From assembly GCF_040939125.1 (NCBI RefSeq), contig NZ_CP162495.1, positions 3,286,001-3,350,000 of the forward strand: a stretch of 64,000 bases of DNA. The letters are read 5' to 3'. This document shows positions 12,454-21,127 of the stretch, piece by piece. The first letter of the stretch is position 1, and every line of letters starts with the position of its first letter. The stretch comes from Clostridium sp. BJN0013 (lineage in GTDB: Bacteria > Bacillota > Clostridia > Clostridiales > Clostridiaceae). The notes beneath the pieces were generated by a model. That model ran no database searches. It was not told the origin of the DNA and was given only the letters and a program-made list of their open reading frames with translations. A program made the translations under genes and the position numbers.

Positions 12454-13860
12454 TTATCCTATAGTTCCCTTCAGCTCTAATTTAATCAAGTTATTCATCT
12501 CCACAGCATATTCAAGTGGAAGCTCTTTTGCTATAGGTTCTACAAAACCTGTAACTATCATACCTTTTGCTTCTTCCTCTGTAAGTCCTCTGCTCATAAG
12601 ATAAAAAATGGCATCCTCGCTTATTCTGCCTATCTTAGCTTCATGTCCTATATCTACATTGTTATTACATACACTTATAACAGGTATGGTATCTGATCTG
12701 GATTCGTTATCCAACATAAGTGATTCACAGGACACACTTGATTTTGAGTGAACTGCATTCTTTGTGGAACTTAAAAGTCCTCTATAAATAGCAACTCCTC
12801 CATCTTTAGATATTGATTTTGAATTTACAGTAGATGTAGTATTTGGTGCTGCATGAATTACTTTTGAACCTGTATCTAAATACTGATTGGCACCTGCAAA
12901 AGTTACCCCTGTAAAATCACATTTTGCTCCTTCCCCTTTTAATATACTCATGGGGTACAGCATTGATACTTTAGAGCCAAAAGACCCTGTTACCCATTCT
13001 ATATGACCATTTTTATCTACAACTGCTCTCTTTGTATTTAAATTATACATATTTCTAGACCAATTCTCTATAGTACTGTATTTTAATGAAGCTCCTTCTC
13101 TTATATAAACTTCCACACAACCTGCATGCAAGTTATTTACATAATATTTAGGTGCAGAACATCCCTCTATATAATGAATTTTTGCTCCTTTTTCAACTAT
13201 TATAAGGGTATGTTCAAATTGTCCCGCTCCTGGAGCATTTAATCTAAAATAAGATTGAATTGGAATATCAACCTGAACTCCCTCTGGAACATATACAAAG
13301 GATCCTCCAGACCATACTGCTCCATGAAGTGCAGCAAATTTATGATCCGTTGGAGGTACAAGTTTCATAAAATGAGGTCTCACTAATTCTTCATAGTCCC
13401 TTATGGCCGTTTCCATATCCATATATAGTACACCCTGTTTTTTCAGATCTTCACTTACATTATGGTAAACAACTTCAGAATCATATTGAGCACCTACTCC
13501 TGCTAGTGATTTTTGCTCTGCTTTAGGTATACCCAACAAATCAAAAGTATTTTTTATATCTTTAGGAACATCTCTCCAATTATGTTTTATGTCAGTATCT
13601 GGTCTTACATAGGTCACTATATTATCCATATTTAGATCTGTTAAATCAGGTCCCCATGAAGGCATTGGCATATTATCATATATTTCTAAGGCCTTAAGCC
13701 TAAACTCTTTCATCCAGGCCGGATCATTTTTTTCATAAGATATTTCCTCTATTATTTCTTTTGTAAGTCCTCTATCAGTTTTATAAATAGATTCATCTTT
13801 ATTTTTTACATCATAAATACTTCTTATTATATCTTTTATATAAGTTTTATTTTTTTTCAA
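12454..13860 (-). CDS. sufB: SufB, Fe-S assembly scaffold subunit
   Basis: About 468 residues. The best site (GAGAGGTG) lies six bases before a TTG, so I place the start there; a GTG three codons upstream is possible. The C-terminal region has the conserved DIGHEAKIGRIS and LMSRGLTEEEA. SufB is the main scaffold on which clusters are built, with SufC as ATPase. It follows sufC by about 29 bp. Confidence 0.95.
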   Translation of the reverse strand: MKKNKTYIKDIIRSIYDVKNKDESIYKTDRGLTKEIIEEISYEKNDPAWMKEFRLKALEIYDNMPMPSWGPDLTDLNMDNIVTYVRPDTDIKHNWRDVPKDIKNTFDLLGIPKAEQKSLAGVGAQYDSEVVYHNVSEDLKKQGVLYMDMETAIRDYEELVRPHFMKLVPPTDHKFAALHGAVWSGGSFVYVPEGVQVDIPIQSYFRLNAPGAGQFEHTLIIVEKGAKIHYIEGCSAPKYYVNNLHAGCVEVYIREGASLKYSTIENWSRNMYNLNTKRAVVDKNGHIEWVTGSFGSKVSMLYPMSILKGEGAKCDFTGVTFAGANQYLDTGSKVIHAAPNTTSTVNSKSISKDGGVAIYRGLLSSTKNAVHSKSSVSCESLMLDNESRSDTIPVISVCNNNVDIGHEAKIGRISEDAIFYLMSRGLTEEEAKGMIVTGFVEPIAKELPLEYAVEMNNLIKLELKGTIG

Positions 13861-13889
13861 CAGGAACACCTCTCTTATTAAACAGTATA

Positions 13890-14636
13890 TTATACCAGAG
13901 CCTTAAATTTATCATATCCGCTTTTCTCTATTTCTTCAGCTAAAGATGCATCCCCAGTCTCAACTATTTTTCCATCTACAAGTATATGGACATAATCCGG
14001 TTTTAAATACTCTAAAATACTATTATGATGGGTAATTATAAGTATAGAATTCTCCTTTGTTCTAAGCTTGCTTACTCCTTCTGATACTATTTTAACTGCA
14101 TCTATATCAAGTCCTGAATCTGTCTCATCTAGCATAGCAAGTTTTGGTTCAAGCACCGCCATCTGAAGTATTTCATTTTTTTTCTTTTCTCCACCAGAAA
14201 ACCCCACATTTAAGTACCTTTTAGTATAGCTTTCATCTATTTTTAGAAGTTCTAATTTTTCTTTTAAAATTTTTCTAAATGCCAAAATACCTATTTTCTT
14301 TTTAGAAACTGAAATTTTTGCGCTTCTTAAGAAATTTTCCACAGTTATACCTGGTATCTCCTGTGGATATTGAAAAGACATAAAGATTCCACATCTGGCC
14401 CTTTCATTTACTTTTAAGTCACTGACAGACTTTCCTTCAAATATTATATCTCCTGCTGTCATATTATATTTAGGGTGCCCCATAATAGTATTTACAAGTG
14501 TAGATTTTCCTGCACCATTTGGTCCCATTATGGCATGAACTTCACCTTTACCAACTTCCAAATTCACTCCTTTTAATATTTCTTTATCGCCAACTTTTGC
14601 TATTAAATTGTTTATTTTTAATAATTTATTTGACAT
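13890..14636 (-). CDS. sufC: SufC, Fe-S assembly ATPase
   Basis: A 248-residue ABC-type ATPase without membrane segments: Walker A GPNGAGKST, signature GFSGGEKKK (the Suf variant), Walker B LAMLDETDSGLD. First gene of sufCBDSU, behind AAAGGAG. A 25-bp imperfect palindrome at 14714-14738 lies in its promoter region. Confidence 0.95.
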   Translation of the reverse strand: MSNKLLKINNLIAKVGDKEILKGVNLEVGKGEVHAIMGPNGAGKSTLVNTIMGHPKYNMTAGDIIFEGKSVSDLKVNERARCGIFMSFQYPQEIPGITVENFLRSAKISVSKKKIGILAFRKILKEKLELLKIDESYTKRYLNVGFSGGEKKKNEILQMAVLEPKLAMLDETDSGLDIDAVKIVSEGVSKLRTKENSILIITHHNSILEYLKPDYVHILVDGKIVETGDASLAEEIEKSGYDKFKALV

Positions 14637-14713
14637 CGTATCTCTCCTTTAAATCCGAGTATTTAACTCATATTTAAATATAAAAAAAATCAGCTACAAA
14701 GTTACTTCAATAA

Positions 14714-14738
14714 TTAAGCAGGATGATATCCGACTTAA
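14714..14738 (-). promoter_or_regulatory. Candidate operator upstream of sufC
   Basis: The minus strand reads TTAAGTCGGAT - ATC - ATCCTGCTTAA, arms complementary at 10 of 11 positions. It lies about 78 bp before the sufC start. Size and place fit a site for an Rrf2-family (IscR/CymR-like) repressor of suf genes; the regulator is an inference. Confidence 0.45.
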
Positions 14739-14802
14739 ACACTCAACATTGTCTCTGATTATATTTTACTCTTTATTTAAAAGATAATCAATAATAAACT
14801 CT

Positions 14803-14961
14803 CTATTTAAGTCTTATTTTTTCATTAGTTTCCACTTGAATTACTATTCCATCTTGAATTACCAAAGTTATTGATCCGTAGCTTATATTCTTTAATGATT
14901 CAACTATTTTTTTTATATATTCTTCTGAAATCTGATTTTTTCTTTCAATTCTTCTCTCCAT
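14803..14961 (-). CDS. yezD: YezD-family small protein (DUF2292)
   Basis: A 52-residue protein starting at the ATG at 14961 behind AAGGGGG; a longer frame upstream includes leader RNA and is not credible. The sequence (ISEEYIKKIVESLKNISYGS, then TLVIQDGIVIQVE) matches the YezD/DUF2292 family, found near sulfur genes in Firmicutes; no biochemical role is known to me. A SAM-I riboswitch with terminator sits directly upstream, so it should be expressed when SAM is low. sufC follows after 166 bp. Confidence 0.8.
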   Translation of the reverse strand: MERRIERKNQISEEYIKKIVESLKNISYGSITLVIQDGIVIQVETNEKIRLK

Positions 14962-15010
14962 TTTTATATTATACCCCCTTTTATAAAATCTTACTAATAT
15001 AAAAATTAAA

Positions 15011-15193
15011 AACCCTCTTCCAAACAAGAAGAGGGTTTTATATCATTCCTAAGATACAAAAGAATCAACCTTAAAGGTATTTTCTTTACCTCATCTTCCA
15101 GAACTATGTTCTGATGGACTTAGCACCTTACATAAAATTTAAATGTGGTTGCTGAAACTTCATCGGGCCATTCCCTAAGTTTCTCTTGATAAG
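15011..15193 (-). promoter_or_regulatory. SAM-I (S-box) riboswitch with terminator, upstream of yezD
   Basis: The minus strand shows the S-box core in order: CTTATCAAGAG, ACTTAGGGAATGGCCC, GATGAAGTTTCAGCAACC, GGTGCTAAGTCC and GATGAGG. It is followed by a strong intrinsic terminator (AAACCCTCTTC-N8-GAAGAGGGTTT with a T run) at 15011-15038. Transcription is expected to stop when SAM is bound. Confidence 0.93.
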
Positions 15194-15324
15194 GATATTC
15201 ATTAAATTTTTGAATTATTACTTTTATTAAGTTTCATTATATTATATTAAACTTTACAATGTCAATAAAATTGAAATAATTTTTTAATAAATCATATTTG
15301 TGCTACAGAAATTTTTATATACTA

Positions 15325-16653
15325 TTATTTATAAGTCTCCAGTATATTACTATATATATCTTCTGTCAAAGTTAGCCCGCCATTATATCCCACATAAGTT
15401 CTATTGAGCACTAACCTGTGTTTGACCGGTAGTGATATATTTATTCCAAATCCATTTAATTCTGACACTATATCTCTATCCCATGAACTTCCCAAAATCA
15501 GAGGAGTATGATTGCCATGTCCATATTTTCTCAAGCTTTGATGTATTTTTCCTCCATCTATTTCAAATATTACTTTAGCAGAAGTGCTATTTGAGAGATG
15601 TTCAAATTCATACTCTATGCTTTTTCTATATTGTTCAGGAGTATCATCTGTAATATATTGTTCTCCTGGAACAATCCCCAGTTCATTGGTTAAAAACTTA
15701 CTAATCCCAAGGGCATAAAAAGAATCTGTTATATTAAAAAATCTATCTGCCACACTATATCTGAATTCTATAAAAAAGTCTATTGATCTATCAATATAAT
15801 AATAAAATCTCTCTTCTTCTTCATTTATAAAAGTTTCCACCTTTTCTTTATTAAGCTTAGCAAAATCCCCCACAGTTCTTAAAAATTTACTGGTTTCTTT
15901 TGCACCTATGGGCAAAATTGGATAATGCAAATAAGGAGTACCATACTTTTTCTTCAATAATTCAGCAGTACTTAAACCTACCCAAGGTGATAAAACTAAA
16001 TTAAATTGTGCTTGTGGAATTGTTTTCCATTCATCAGCACCACCAGATTCTGTACCAAAAAGTATATTCACTTTTAATCCTATTCCTTCAAGTAACTTTT
16101 TTATCTCACCTAAATTCCCAGACCAAAATGTATCCTGATAGGGAATCACAGACCATACATTTACCAATCCCACTTCTTTTTTTATTGATTTTTCACTTAC
16201 AAACTGATTTATAATAGCTTCAATAACTAATTCATGACCTTTAAAATTGCTTCCTTTAAAACCTGCTGTCTCTGCATAAACTATGGGAATGCCTTTATCT
16301 TTATATTCACTTACTACTTGCCCTACATCATCCCCTATTATATCAGAAGTACATCCTGTTAAAACTACAAATAAATCTCCTTTTAAAACCTTAAGGGTTC
16401 CATCTATCACCTGTTTTAATCTCTGCTCTCCCCCAAATACTACTTCTCTTTCTGTAGTATTGGTACATGGTACAGAACTTCCACCAGAATAACCTACTCC
16501 TTGATATCCTGAATCAACACTAAGCCCATCAAAAAGTTTAATTCCGCAGCCTGGTCCTGAATGAAGTATAGGAATAGCTCCTTTTATAGCTAATACTGAT
16601 TGTTGTGCACCTAATGCACAATAATGTCTAGGTTGCTCTATTATTTCATCCAT
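15325..16653 (-). CDS. Nitrogenase-like component 1, K (beta-type) subunit
   Basis: A 442-residue protein whose ATG at 16653 overlaps the stop of the D-like gene (TGATG), behind GGAGGTG. It belongs to the NifK/NifN oxidoreductase family: YCALGAQ (Cys12), HSGPGCG (Cys36) and LTGCTSDIIGDDV (Cys101) line up with the three P-cluster cysteines. The linked D gene and the absence of nifH, nifE/N or nifB nearby argue against true nitrogenase. The methionine/SAM context suggests a group IV enzyme such as methylthio-alkane reductase (MarDK-like), but assignment to that clade needs a tree. Alternatives are a cofactor-assembly pair or an unknown reductase. Confidence 0.75.
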   Translation of the reverse strand: MDEIIEQPRHYCALGAQQSVLAIKGAIPILHSGPGCGIKLFDGLSVDSGYQGVGYSGGSSVPCTNTTEREVVFGGEQRLKQVIDGTLKVLKGDLFVVLTGCTSDIIGDDVGQVVSEYKDKGIPIVYAETAGFKGSNFKGHELVIEAIINQFVSEKSIKKEVGLVNVWSVIPYQDTFWSGNLGEIKKLLEGIGLKVNILFGTESGGADEWKTIPQAQFNLVLSPWVGLSTAELLKKKYGTPYLHYPILPIGAKETSKFLRTVGDFAKLNKEKVETFINEEEERFYYYIDRSIDFFIEFRYSVADRFFNITDSFYALGISKFLTNELGIVPGEQYITDDTPEQYRKSIEYEFEHLSNSTSAKVIFEIDGGKIHQSLRKYGHGNHTPLILGSSWDRDIVSELNGFGINISLPVKHRLVLNRTYVGYNGGLTLTEDIYSNILETYK

Positions 16654-18119
16654 CAAATATCACCTCCTAGAAAAGTATAAGGATCCTGTTTAAGCCACCA
16701 ATCAGTATATGGCAGCTTGGAGTGTGCTGCAATATTAGTTACAAACTCTTTAGTTAAAAGTACATCTATGATTTTATCACCATAATTAAGCAATCCTTGA
16801 TATCCTAATCCAAATTGTTCATCTCCCATTAAAAACGTAGGTATTCCAAGCTTTGGACCCCATGCAGACATACCTCCATGCCTTGCTATAAACAGATCTG
16901 GTTTCAGCTTGTTTAGTACATTTACTAACTCAAAAGGTTGTTTATTGCAGACGTTAAAATTCTTAACATCTCCATAATTCTTCACTACATGAGGCAGACT
17001 TTCACTTCTAGGATCTTTATTATCACAGCAAGGATCATGATGAAATATTGCTGCACCTACCACTTCCATATGAAGTTCCTTTAAAAGTGCTATTAAACTA
17101 TGTCCATGAGCTGCACCTGCAGTAATATATACTCTTTTTCCCTTTAATTTACTTCTCAGTTCCTTAAGCTTAGGGGCAATTCTTTCTCTTTCAGATTTTA
17201 TCAATTCTTCAACTTCCTTTTCTTTTCCCGTTACTCTGCCAAGTTCCCTAAACCAGAGATCTGTACCTTTAAGTCCATAAGCAGGTGGTGCTTTTACTTC
17301 TGGTACTCCGTACTCCTGCTCCAATCCTGCTGCTAAATATGTTCCCAGTGTAGGACATATTTGTACTGTAGCTGCAGCTTCAGATATCTTTTCCAACTGC
17401 CCTATAGTAGAAAATGGCACAATATAATTAGGCTTTAACCCAATTCGTCCAAATAATTCTGTAAATATATCAGTTCCCCAAAAATTGATTACATTTACTA
17501 AATCTTTTCTTTTATTAACAGGAGGTTTAACAATTTTTTTTAAAATAGCATGATATGCTGCATCAAAACCTGTTGTCCAAATTCTTGATCTAAAACCTTC
17601 ACAAGCTACAAAAACTATAGGTATTCCCAATTCCTTTTCTGCTTCATTAGTTACTACTTCTACATCATCTCCTATAATTCCCGAGGCACAGGAAGTAGTT
17701 ACAAAAATTGCTTTAGGCTTAAACCTTTCATAAGCCTCTTTTATAGTTTTTCTTAGTTTTTCTTCTCCTCCGTATATAGTATCCTTTTCCTTTAAATTTG
17801 TGTTCAATAGTCTTGCATTCCTTAATGGAAGATTTCTCTTAATCTGTCCTACTCTGTTGGTAAAATTAAAATCAGGTAAATCCGCACAACACCCTATGGG
17901 AGCATGATTTATTACCACAGAATCCTGTATCATAATAAGCTGACACAGTGAATAACCTGAATTACATCCTAAACATTGACTAAAAGAGCGCCTTCTTTCA
18001 CATAATCTTTTCCCCTTAGATTTATTACAAAGCTCTCTAGCAGTTCCTGCAAAGCCAGTAATAGAACCTAATCTAGATTCTCTAATTTCAACTTCCGGGG
18101 ACTTTATATTAATACCCAA
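16653..18119 (-). CDS. Nitrogenase-like component 1, D (alpha-type) subunit
   Basis: A 488-residue protein starting with TTG at 18119, seven bases after a perfect AGGAGG. It is NifD/NifE-like: a Cys cluster at 49, 52 and 59 (QCLGCNSGYSLC), INHAPIGCC (77/78) and TTSCASGIIGDDVE (Cys144), corresponding to the P-cluster region. A second Cys-rich stretch, FHHDPCCDN, lies in the C-terminal half, followed by FIARHGGMSAWG. The doublet Cys77-78 and the extra N-terminal cysteines differ from NifD. It is first of a two-gene unit, with a palindromic element (18228-18258) upstream that is shared with metN. The reductase partner (NifH-like) must be elsewhere. Confidence 0.78.
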   Translation of the reverse strand: MGINIKSPEVEIRESRLGSITGFAGTARELCNKSKGKRLCERRRSFSQCLGCNSGYSLCQLIMIQDSVVINHAPIGCCADLPDFNFTNRVGQIKRNLPLRNARLLNTNLKEKDTIYGGEEKLRKTIKEAYERFKPKAIFVTTSCASGIIGDDVEVVTNEAEKELGIPIVFVACEGFRSRIWTTGFDAAYHAILKKIVKPPVNKRKDLVNVINFWGTDIFTELFGRIGLKPNYIVPFSTIGQLEKISEAAATVQICPTLGTYLAAGLEQEYGVPEVKAPPAYGLKGTDLWFRELGRVTGKEKEVEELIKSERERIAPKLKELRSKLKGKRVYITAGAAHGHSLIALLKELHMEVVGAAIFHHDPCCDNKDPRSESLPHVVKNYGDVKNFNVCNKQPFELVNVLNKLKPDLFIARHGGMSAWGPKLGIPTFLMGDEQFGLGYQGLLNYGDKIIDVLLTKEFVTNIAAHSKLPYTDWWLKQDPYTFLGGDI

Positions 18120-18227
18120 AAATATACCTCCTTTATAATTATCATTTAACTTTTTATCAACTATACAATATGAAACTTTTTATATAAATCCAGATATAAT
18201 GAGGTGATTTTACTTTGCAAAACATAA

Positions 18228-18258
18228 AGTTTAGTCTCCAGTATACTGGTCAACTAAA
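18228..18258 (-). promoter_or_regulatory. Palindromic element shared with the metN leader (copy 1)
   Basis: The minus strand reads TTTAGTTGACCAG - TATA - CTGGAGACTAAA, an imperfect inverted repeat about 110 bp before the nitrogenase-like D gene. The same words recur at 20779-20810 before metN with a five-base centre. Operator or RNA hairpin; the factor is unknown. Confidence 0.6.
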
Positions 18259-18374
18259 CATTTAAATTATACATACTCTTTAAACAATATATTCTCTACT
18301 CATAAATTGCATTGATACATAGAATATGAAAAAATATAAATTCTTTTCAAGCTACATCTCCCTTTCTAATTATT

Positions 18375-19199
18375 CTAAAAAGCCGGTACTACTGCAACTC
18401 CATATTTGCTCTTTATAAAGTTTTTTACATCCTCTGAATTCAGCTTTGCCACTATGGTCTTAATTTCTTTTTTATTTTCATCACCCTTTCTTACAACAAT
18501 TACATTTGCATAAGGTGAATTGCTGTCTTCTCTAAATAGTGCTTTATTTGGATCCATTTTAGCTTCTAATACAAGATTTGTATTTATTATGGAGCCATCT
18601 ACATCCGGCAATACCCTTGGAAGCTGAGCTGCATCAACTTCTACAAATTGAAGATTTTTAGGATTATCTGCAATATCTGAAGGCGTAGCATTATAATTAG
18701 ATATTCCAGATTTTAATTTAATAAGTTTTTGGGCTTCAAGAAGAGCTAAAGCTCTGTATTCATTTGAAGGATTATTGGGTATAGCAATCTTGGCGCCATC
18801 TTTAAGTTCATCTTTAGATTTAATTTTATCAGAATAAAAACCTATGGGTTCCACATGAACTTTTCCAGCCACTGCAAAATTATATCCTTTTTCTTTAGTT
18901 ACAGACTCTAAATAAGGTACATGTTGAAAATAATTGGCATCTATTTGTTTTTCCTGTAAAGCTGGATTTAACTCATCTTCGCTATCTAAAACAATAACTT
19001 GTAAATCTATCCCCTCTTTTGCCAGTGCAGGTTTTATATGATTCAATATTTCTGCATGTGGCACTGCCGCTGCTCCTATTTTCACCACAACCTTGTCATT
19101 TTTACTGTCTGCACTTTTTGAGTCATTCCCATTGCTGCAACCTGAAAATAATCCTACAACCAACGCCAAAACTAAAAATATTATACTTTTTCTCTTCAT
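18375..19199 (-). CDS. metQ: MetQ, methionine-binding lipoprotein (NlpA family)
   Basis: A 274-residue protein with a lipoprotein signal: basic start, hydrophobic stretch and lipobox LFSGC (Cys21). The body is typical NlpA/MetQ, with KIGAAAVPHAEIL, the ligand region and AIPNNPSNEYRAL. It delivers D/L-methionine or related sulfur compounds to MetNI. It follows metI by 25 bp. Some NlpA relatives bind other ligands, so methionine is inferred from family and riboswitch. Confidence 0.9.
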   Translation of the reverse strand: MKRKSIIFLVLALVVGLFSGCSNGNDSKSADSKNDKVVVKIGAAAVPHAEILNHIKPALAKEGIDLQVIVLDSEDELNPALQEKQIDANYFQHVPYLESVTKEKGYNFAVAGKVHVEPIGFYSDKIKSKDELKDGAKIAIPNNPSNEYRALALLEAQKLIKLKSGISNYNATPSDIADNPKNLQFVEVDAAQLPRVLPDVDGSIINTNLVLEAKMDPNKALFREDSNSPYANVIVVRKGDENKKEIKTIVAKLNSEDVKNFIKSKYGVAVVPAF

Positions 19200-19224
19200 A
19201 TTGATTTATCCCCCTTAAAAATAA

Positions 19225-19893
19225 TCAATCAAATTTATATCTCTTTTTATTTACATGTTTAGAAATGCGATCTCCTGAAAACTGTATAAACTGTACTAAA
19301 AAAATTAATAATATTACTGTAGCTATCATTATATCCTCACGAAATCTCTGATAACCAAAACGTATTGCCAGACTTCCTAATCCCCCTGCACCTATGACCC
19401 CAGCTATAGTGGTAAATTCAATAATAGATATAATTGAAATTGTAATTCCCTTTATAAGGGAAGGAAGTGCCTCCGGTATTAAGACCTTTGATATAATCTG
19501 AAATGGTTTTGCTCCCATAGATAATGCTGCTTCAATTTTTCCCCATTCTACTTGTTCTATGGATGTCTCAATAATTCTAGCCAAAAGAGGTGATATTCCT
19601 ATGGATATAGGTACAATAGCCGCCTTCATACCAAGTGTAGTCCCTACAATTGACCTAGATAAGGGCAGTAAAACTACAATTAATATTATAGAAGGAAGAG
19701 ATCTTATTGCATTTACTATAGTAGCTAATATCTTATTTAACCTTTCATTCTCCAAAATATGTCCTTTTTTAGTAACAACAAGAATAATTCCAAGTGGCAT
19801 CCCTATAAGTAAAGCTATACTGCCAGCTATAATCACCATTTCTATAGTTTCTGATAATCCCTTTAGAACAAATATTTTAAAATCATCAGTCAT
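19225..19893 (-). CDS. metI: MetI, methionine ABC transporter permease
   Basis: A 222-residue membrane protein with about five membrane segments and the permease loop (EAALSMGAKPFQII). The ATG at 19893 overlaps the metN stop (ATGA) and has GGGGAGG before it; the longer upstream frame is not needed. Partner of MetN and MetQ. Confidence 0.92.
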   Translation of the reverse strand: MTDDFKIFVLKGLSETIEMVIIAGSIALLIGMPLGIILVVTKKGHILENERLNKILATIVNAIRSLPSIILIVVLLPLSRSIVGTTLGMKAAIVPISIGISPLLARIIETSIEQVEWGKIEAALSMGAKPFQIISKVLIPEALPSLIKGITISIISIIEFTTIAGVIGAGGLGSLAIRFGYQRFREDIMIATVILLIFLVQFIQFSGDRISKHVNKKRYKFD

Positions 19894-20669
19894 ATTACCT
19901 CCCCTCCAACACATTCCGAATTCACACTGAGATTTGCCATTATTTTAACAAATTTTTTTGCAGTGTTACTTTTAGGATTTAAAAATACTGAATTTGTGCT
20001 TCCTGCTTCTACGATACTACCATCTTCAATTACTGCCATATTATTGCATATATATTTAATAACATCTAATTCATGAGTTATAAGTAATATAGTTAAATTC
20101 AGTTTCTTATTTATATCTCTTAAAAGTTCCAATATAGAATAAGTGGTTTGTGGATCTAGGGCAGAAGTAGCTTCATCACTTAACAAAACATCTGGTTCAT
20201 TGGCTAGAGCCCTTGCTATACCTACTCTTTGCTTTTGACCTCCACTTAGTTGTGCAGGATAAAAGTCCACTTTATCACTTAGTTCCACTAAATTCAATAT
20301 TTCATACACTCTATTTTTTATTTTTTCTTCAGAATAACCAGCTATTTTTAAAGGAAAAGCTACATTTTTATATACATTCATTGAATCAAATAAATTAAAA
20401 TCTTGAAATATCATTCCAATTTTTTTTCTGGCTTCTCTAAGCTCAGCTTTATTCATAGCTGTAATATCATTATTTCCAATAAATATACTTCCAGAAGTAG
20501 GTTCTTCAAGTCTGTTCAAATATCGTATCATAGTAGACTTTCCAGCTCCGCTAAATCCTATGATGCCAAAAATATCTCCTTTTTCAACTTTAAGATTTAT
20601 ATCCTTCAAAACTTCAACTTTACCCCTAGGTGTATTAAATGTTTTATTTAAATTTCTTATATCTATCAT
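19890..20669 (-). CDS. metN: MetN, methionine ABC transporter ATPase, short form
   Basis: About 259 residues from the ATG at 20669 (AAGGGGGT upstream); an ATG ten codons earlier is possible. It has Walker A GFSGAGKST, signature LSGGQKQR, Walker B LLSDEATSALDP and the His switch. Usual MetN proteins are about 320-345 residues and carry a C-terminal NIL (ACT-like) domain that binds methionine and inhibits transport. This one stops shortly after the ATPase domain, so that feedback site is missing. The gene heads metNIQ under a SAM-I riboswitch. Confidence 0.9.
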   Translation of the reverse strand: MIDIRNLNKTFNTPRGKVEVLKDINLKVEKGDIFGIIGFSGAGKSTMIRYLNRLEEPTSGSIFIGNNDITAMNKAELREARKKIGMIFQDFNLFDSMNVYKNVAFPLKIAGYSEEKIKNRVYEILNLVELSDKVDFYPAQLSGGQKQRVGIARALANEPDVLLSDEATSALDPQTTYSILELLRDINKKLNLTILLITHELDVIKYICNNMAVIEDGSIVEAGSTNSVFLNPKSNTAKKFVKIMANLSVNSECVGGEVI

Positions 20670-20778
20670 ATAATTGGTCTTTACCCCCTTACCCAGCATT
20701 TACCTATATACTTCTTATTTTAATTTAAATAAATATATCAAAACAAAAAAGACTAAATCTTATACTTATAAAGTTAAG

Positions 20779-20810
20779 ATTTAGTCTCCAGTTTTTCTGG
20801 TCAACTTTTA
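20779..20810 (-). promoter_or_regulatory. Palindromic element shared with the nitrogenase-like operon (copy 2)
   Basis: The minus strand reads AGTTGACCAG - AAAAA - CTGGAGACTAAA. It lies between the riboswitch terminator and metN, where a plain riboswitch leader needs nothing more. It points to a second control point or a second promoter. Confidence 0.6.
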
Positions 20811-20830
20811 GATTGATTAAATTATAAAAA

Positions 20831-20974
20831 CTCAGGGGGGTAAATCCCTGAGTTTACATCCTCAATGATTACCTCATCTTTCAGCTACAATGCTGCAGGA
20901 TTTAGCACCAATGCATTACATAATGCTGGTTGCCGGGCTTCATAGGGCCTTTCCCTCCGCCTCTCTTAATAAGT
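20831..20974 (-). promoter_or_regulatory. SAM-I (S-box) riboswitch with terminator, upstream of metNIQ
   Basis: The minus strand core reads CTTATTAAGAGAGGCGGAGG, AAAGGCCC, TGAAGCCCGGCAACC, GGTGCTAAATCCTGCAG and GATGAGG. The terminator (CTCAGGG-N8-CCCTGAG then T5) is at 20831-20852. It ties methionine uptake to SAM level. Confidence 0.95.
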
Positions 20975-21127
20975 TATGATATTTAATTATTTAATATTGT
21001 AGTAATTAGTATATCAGTGCTCAGGTATATTGTCAATATTTTTATAATATAAAATTTAACAACTTTTAATTTACTGAAAATAGAATAATTTTATTTATCT
21101 TTGGGCAGAAAAAATTAAATTCAATAC

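Noticed and set aside
15325-18119. True molybdenum nitrogenase (nifDK)
   Set aside because: No nifH, nifE/N or nifB nearby, unusual cysteine doublet and extra N-terminal cysteines, and a sulfur-controlled context.
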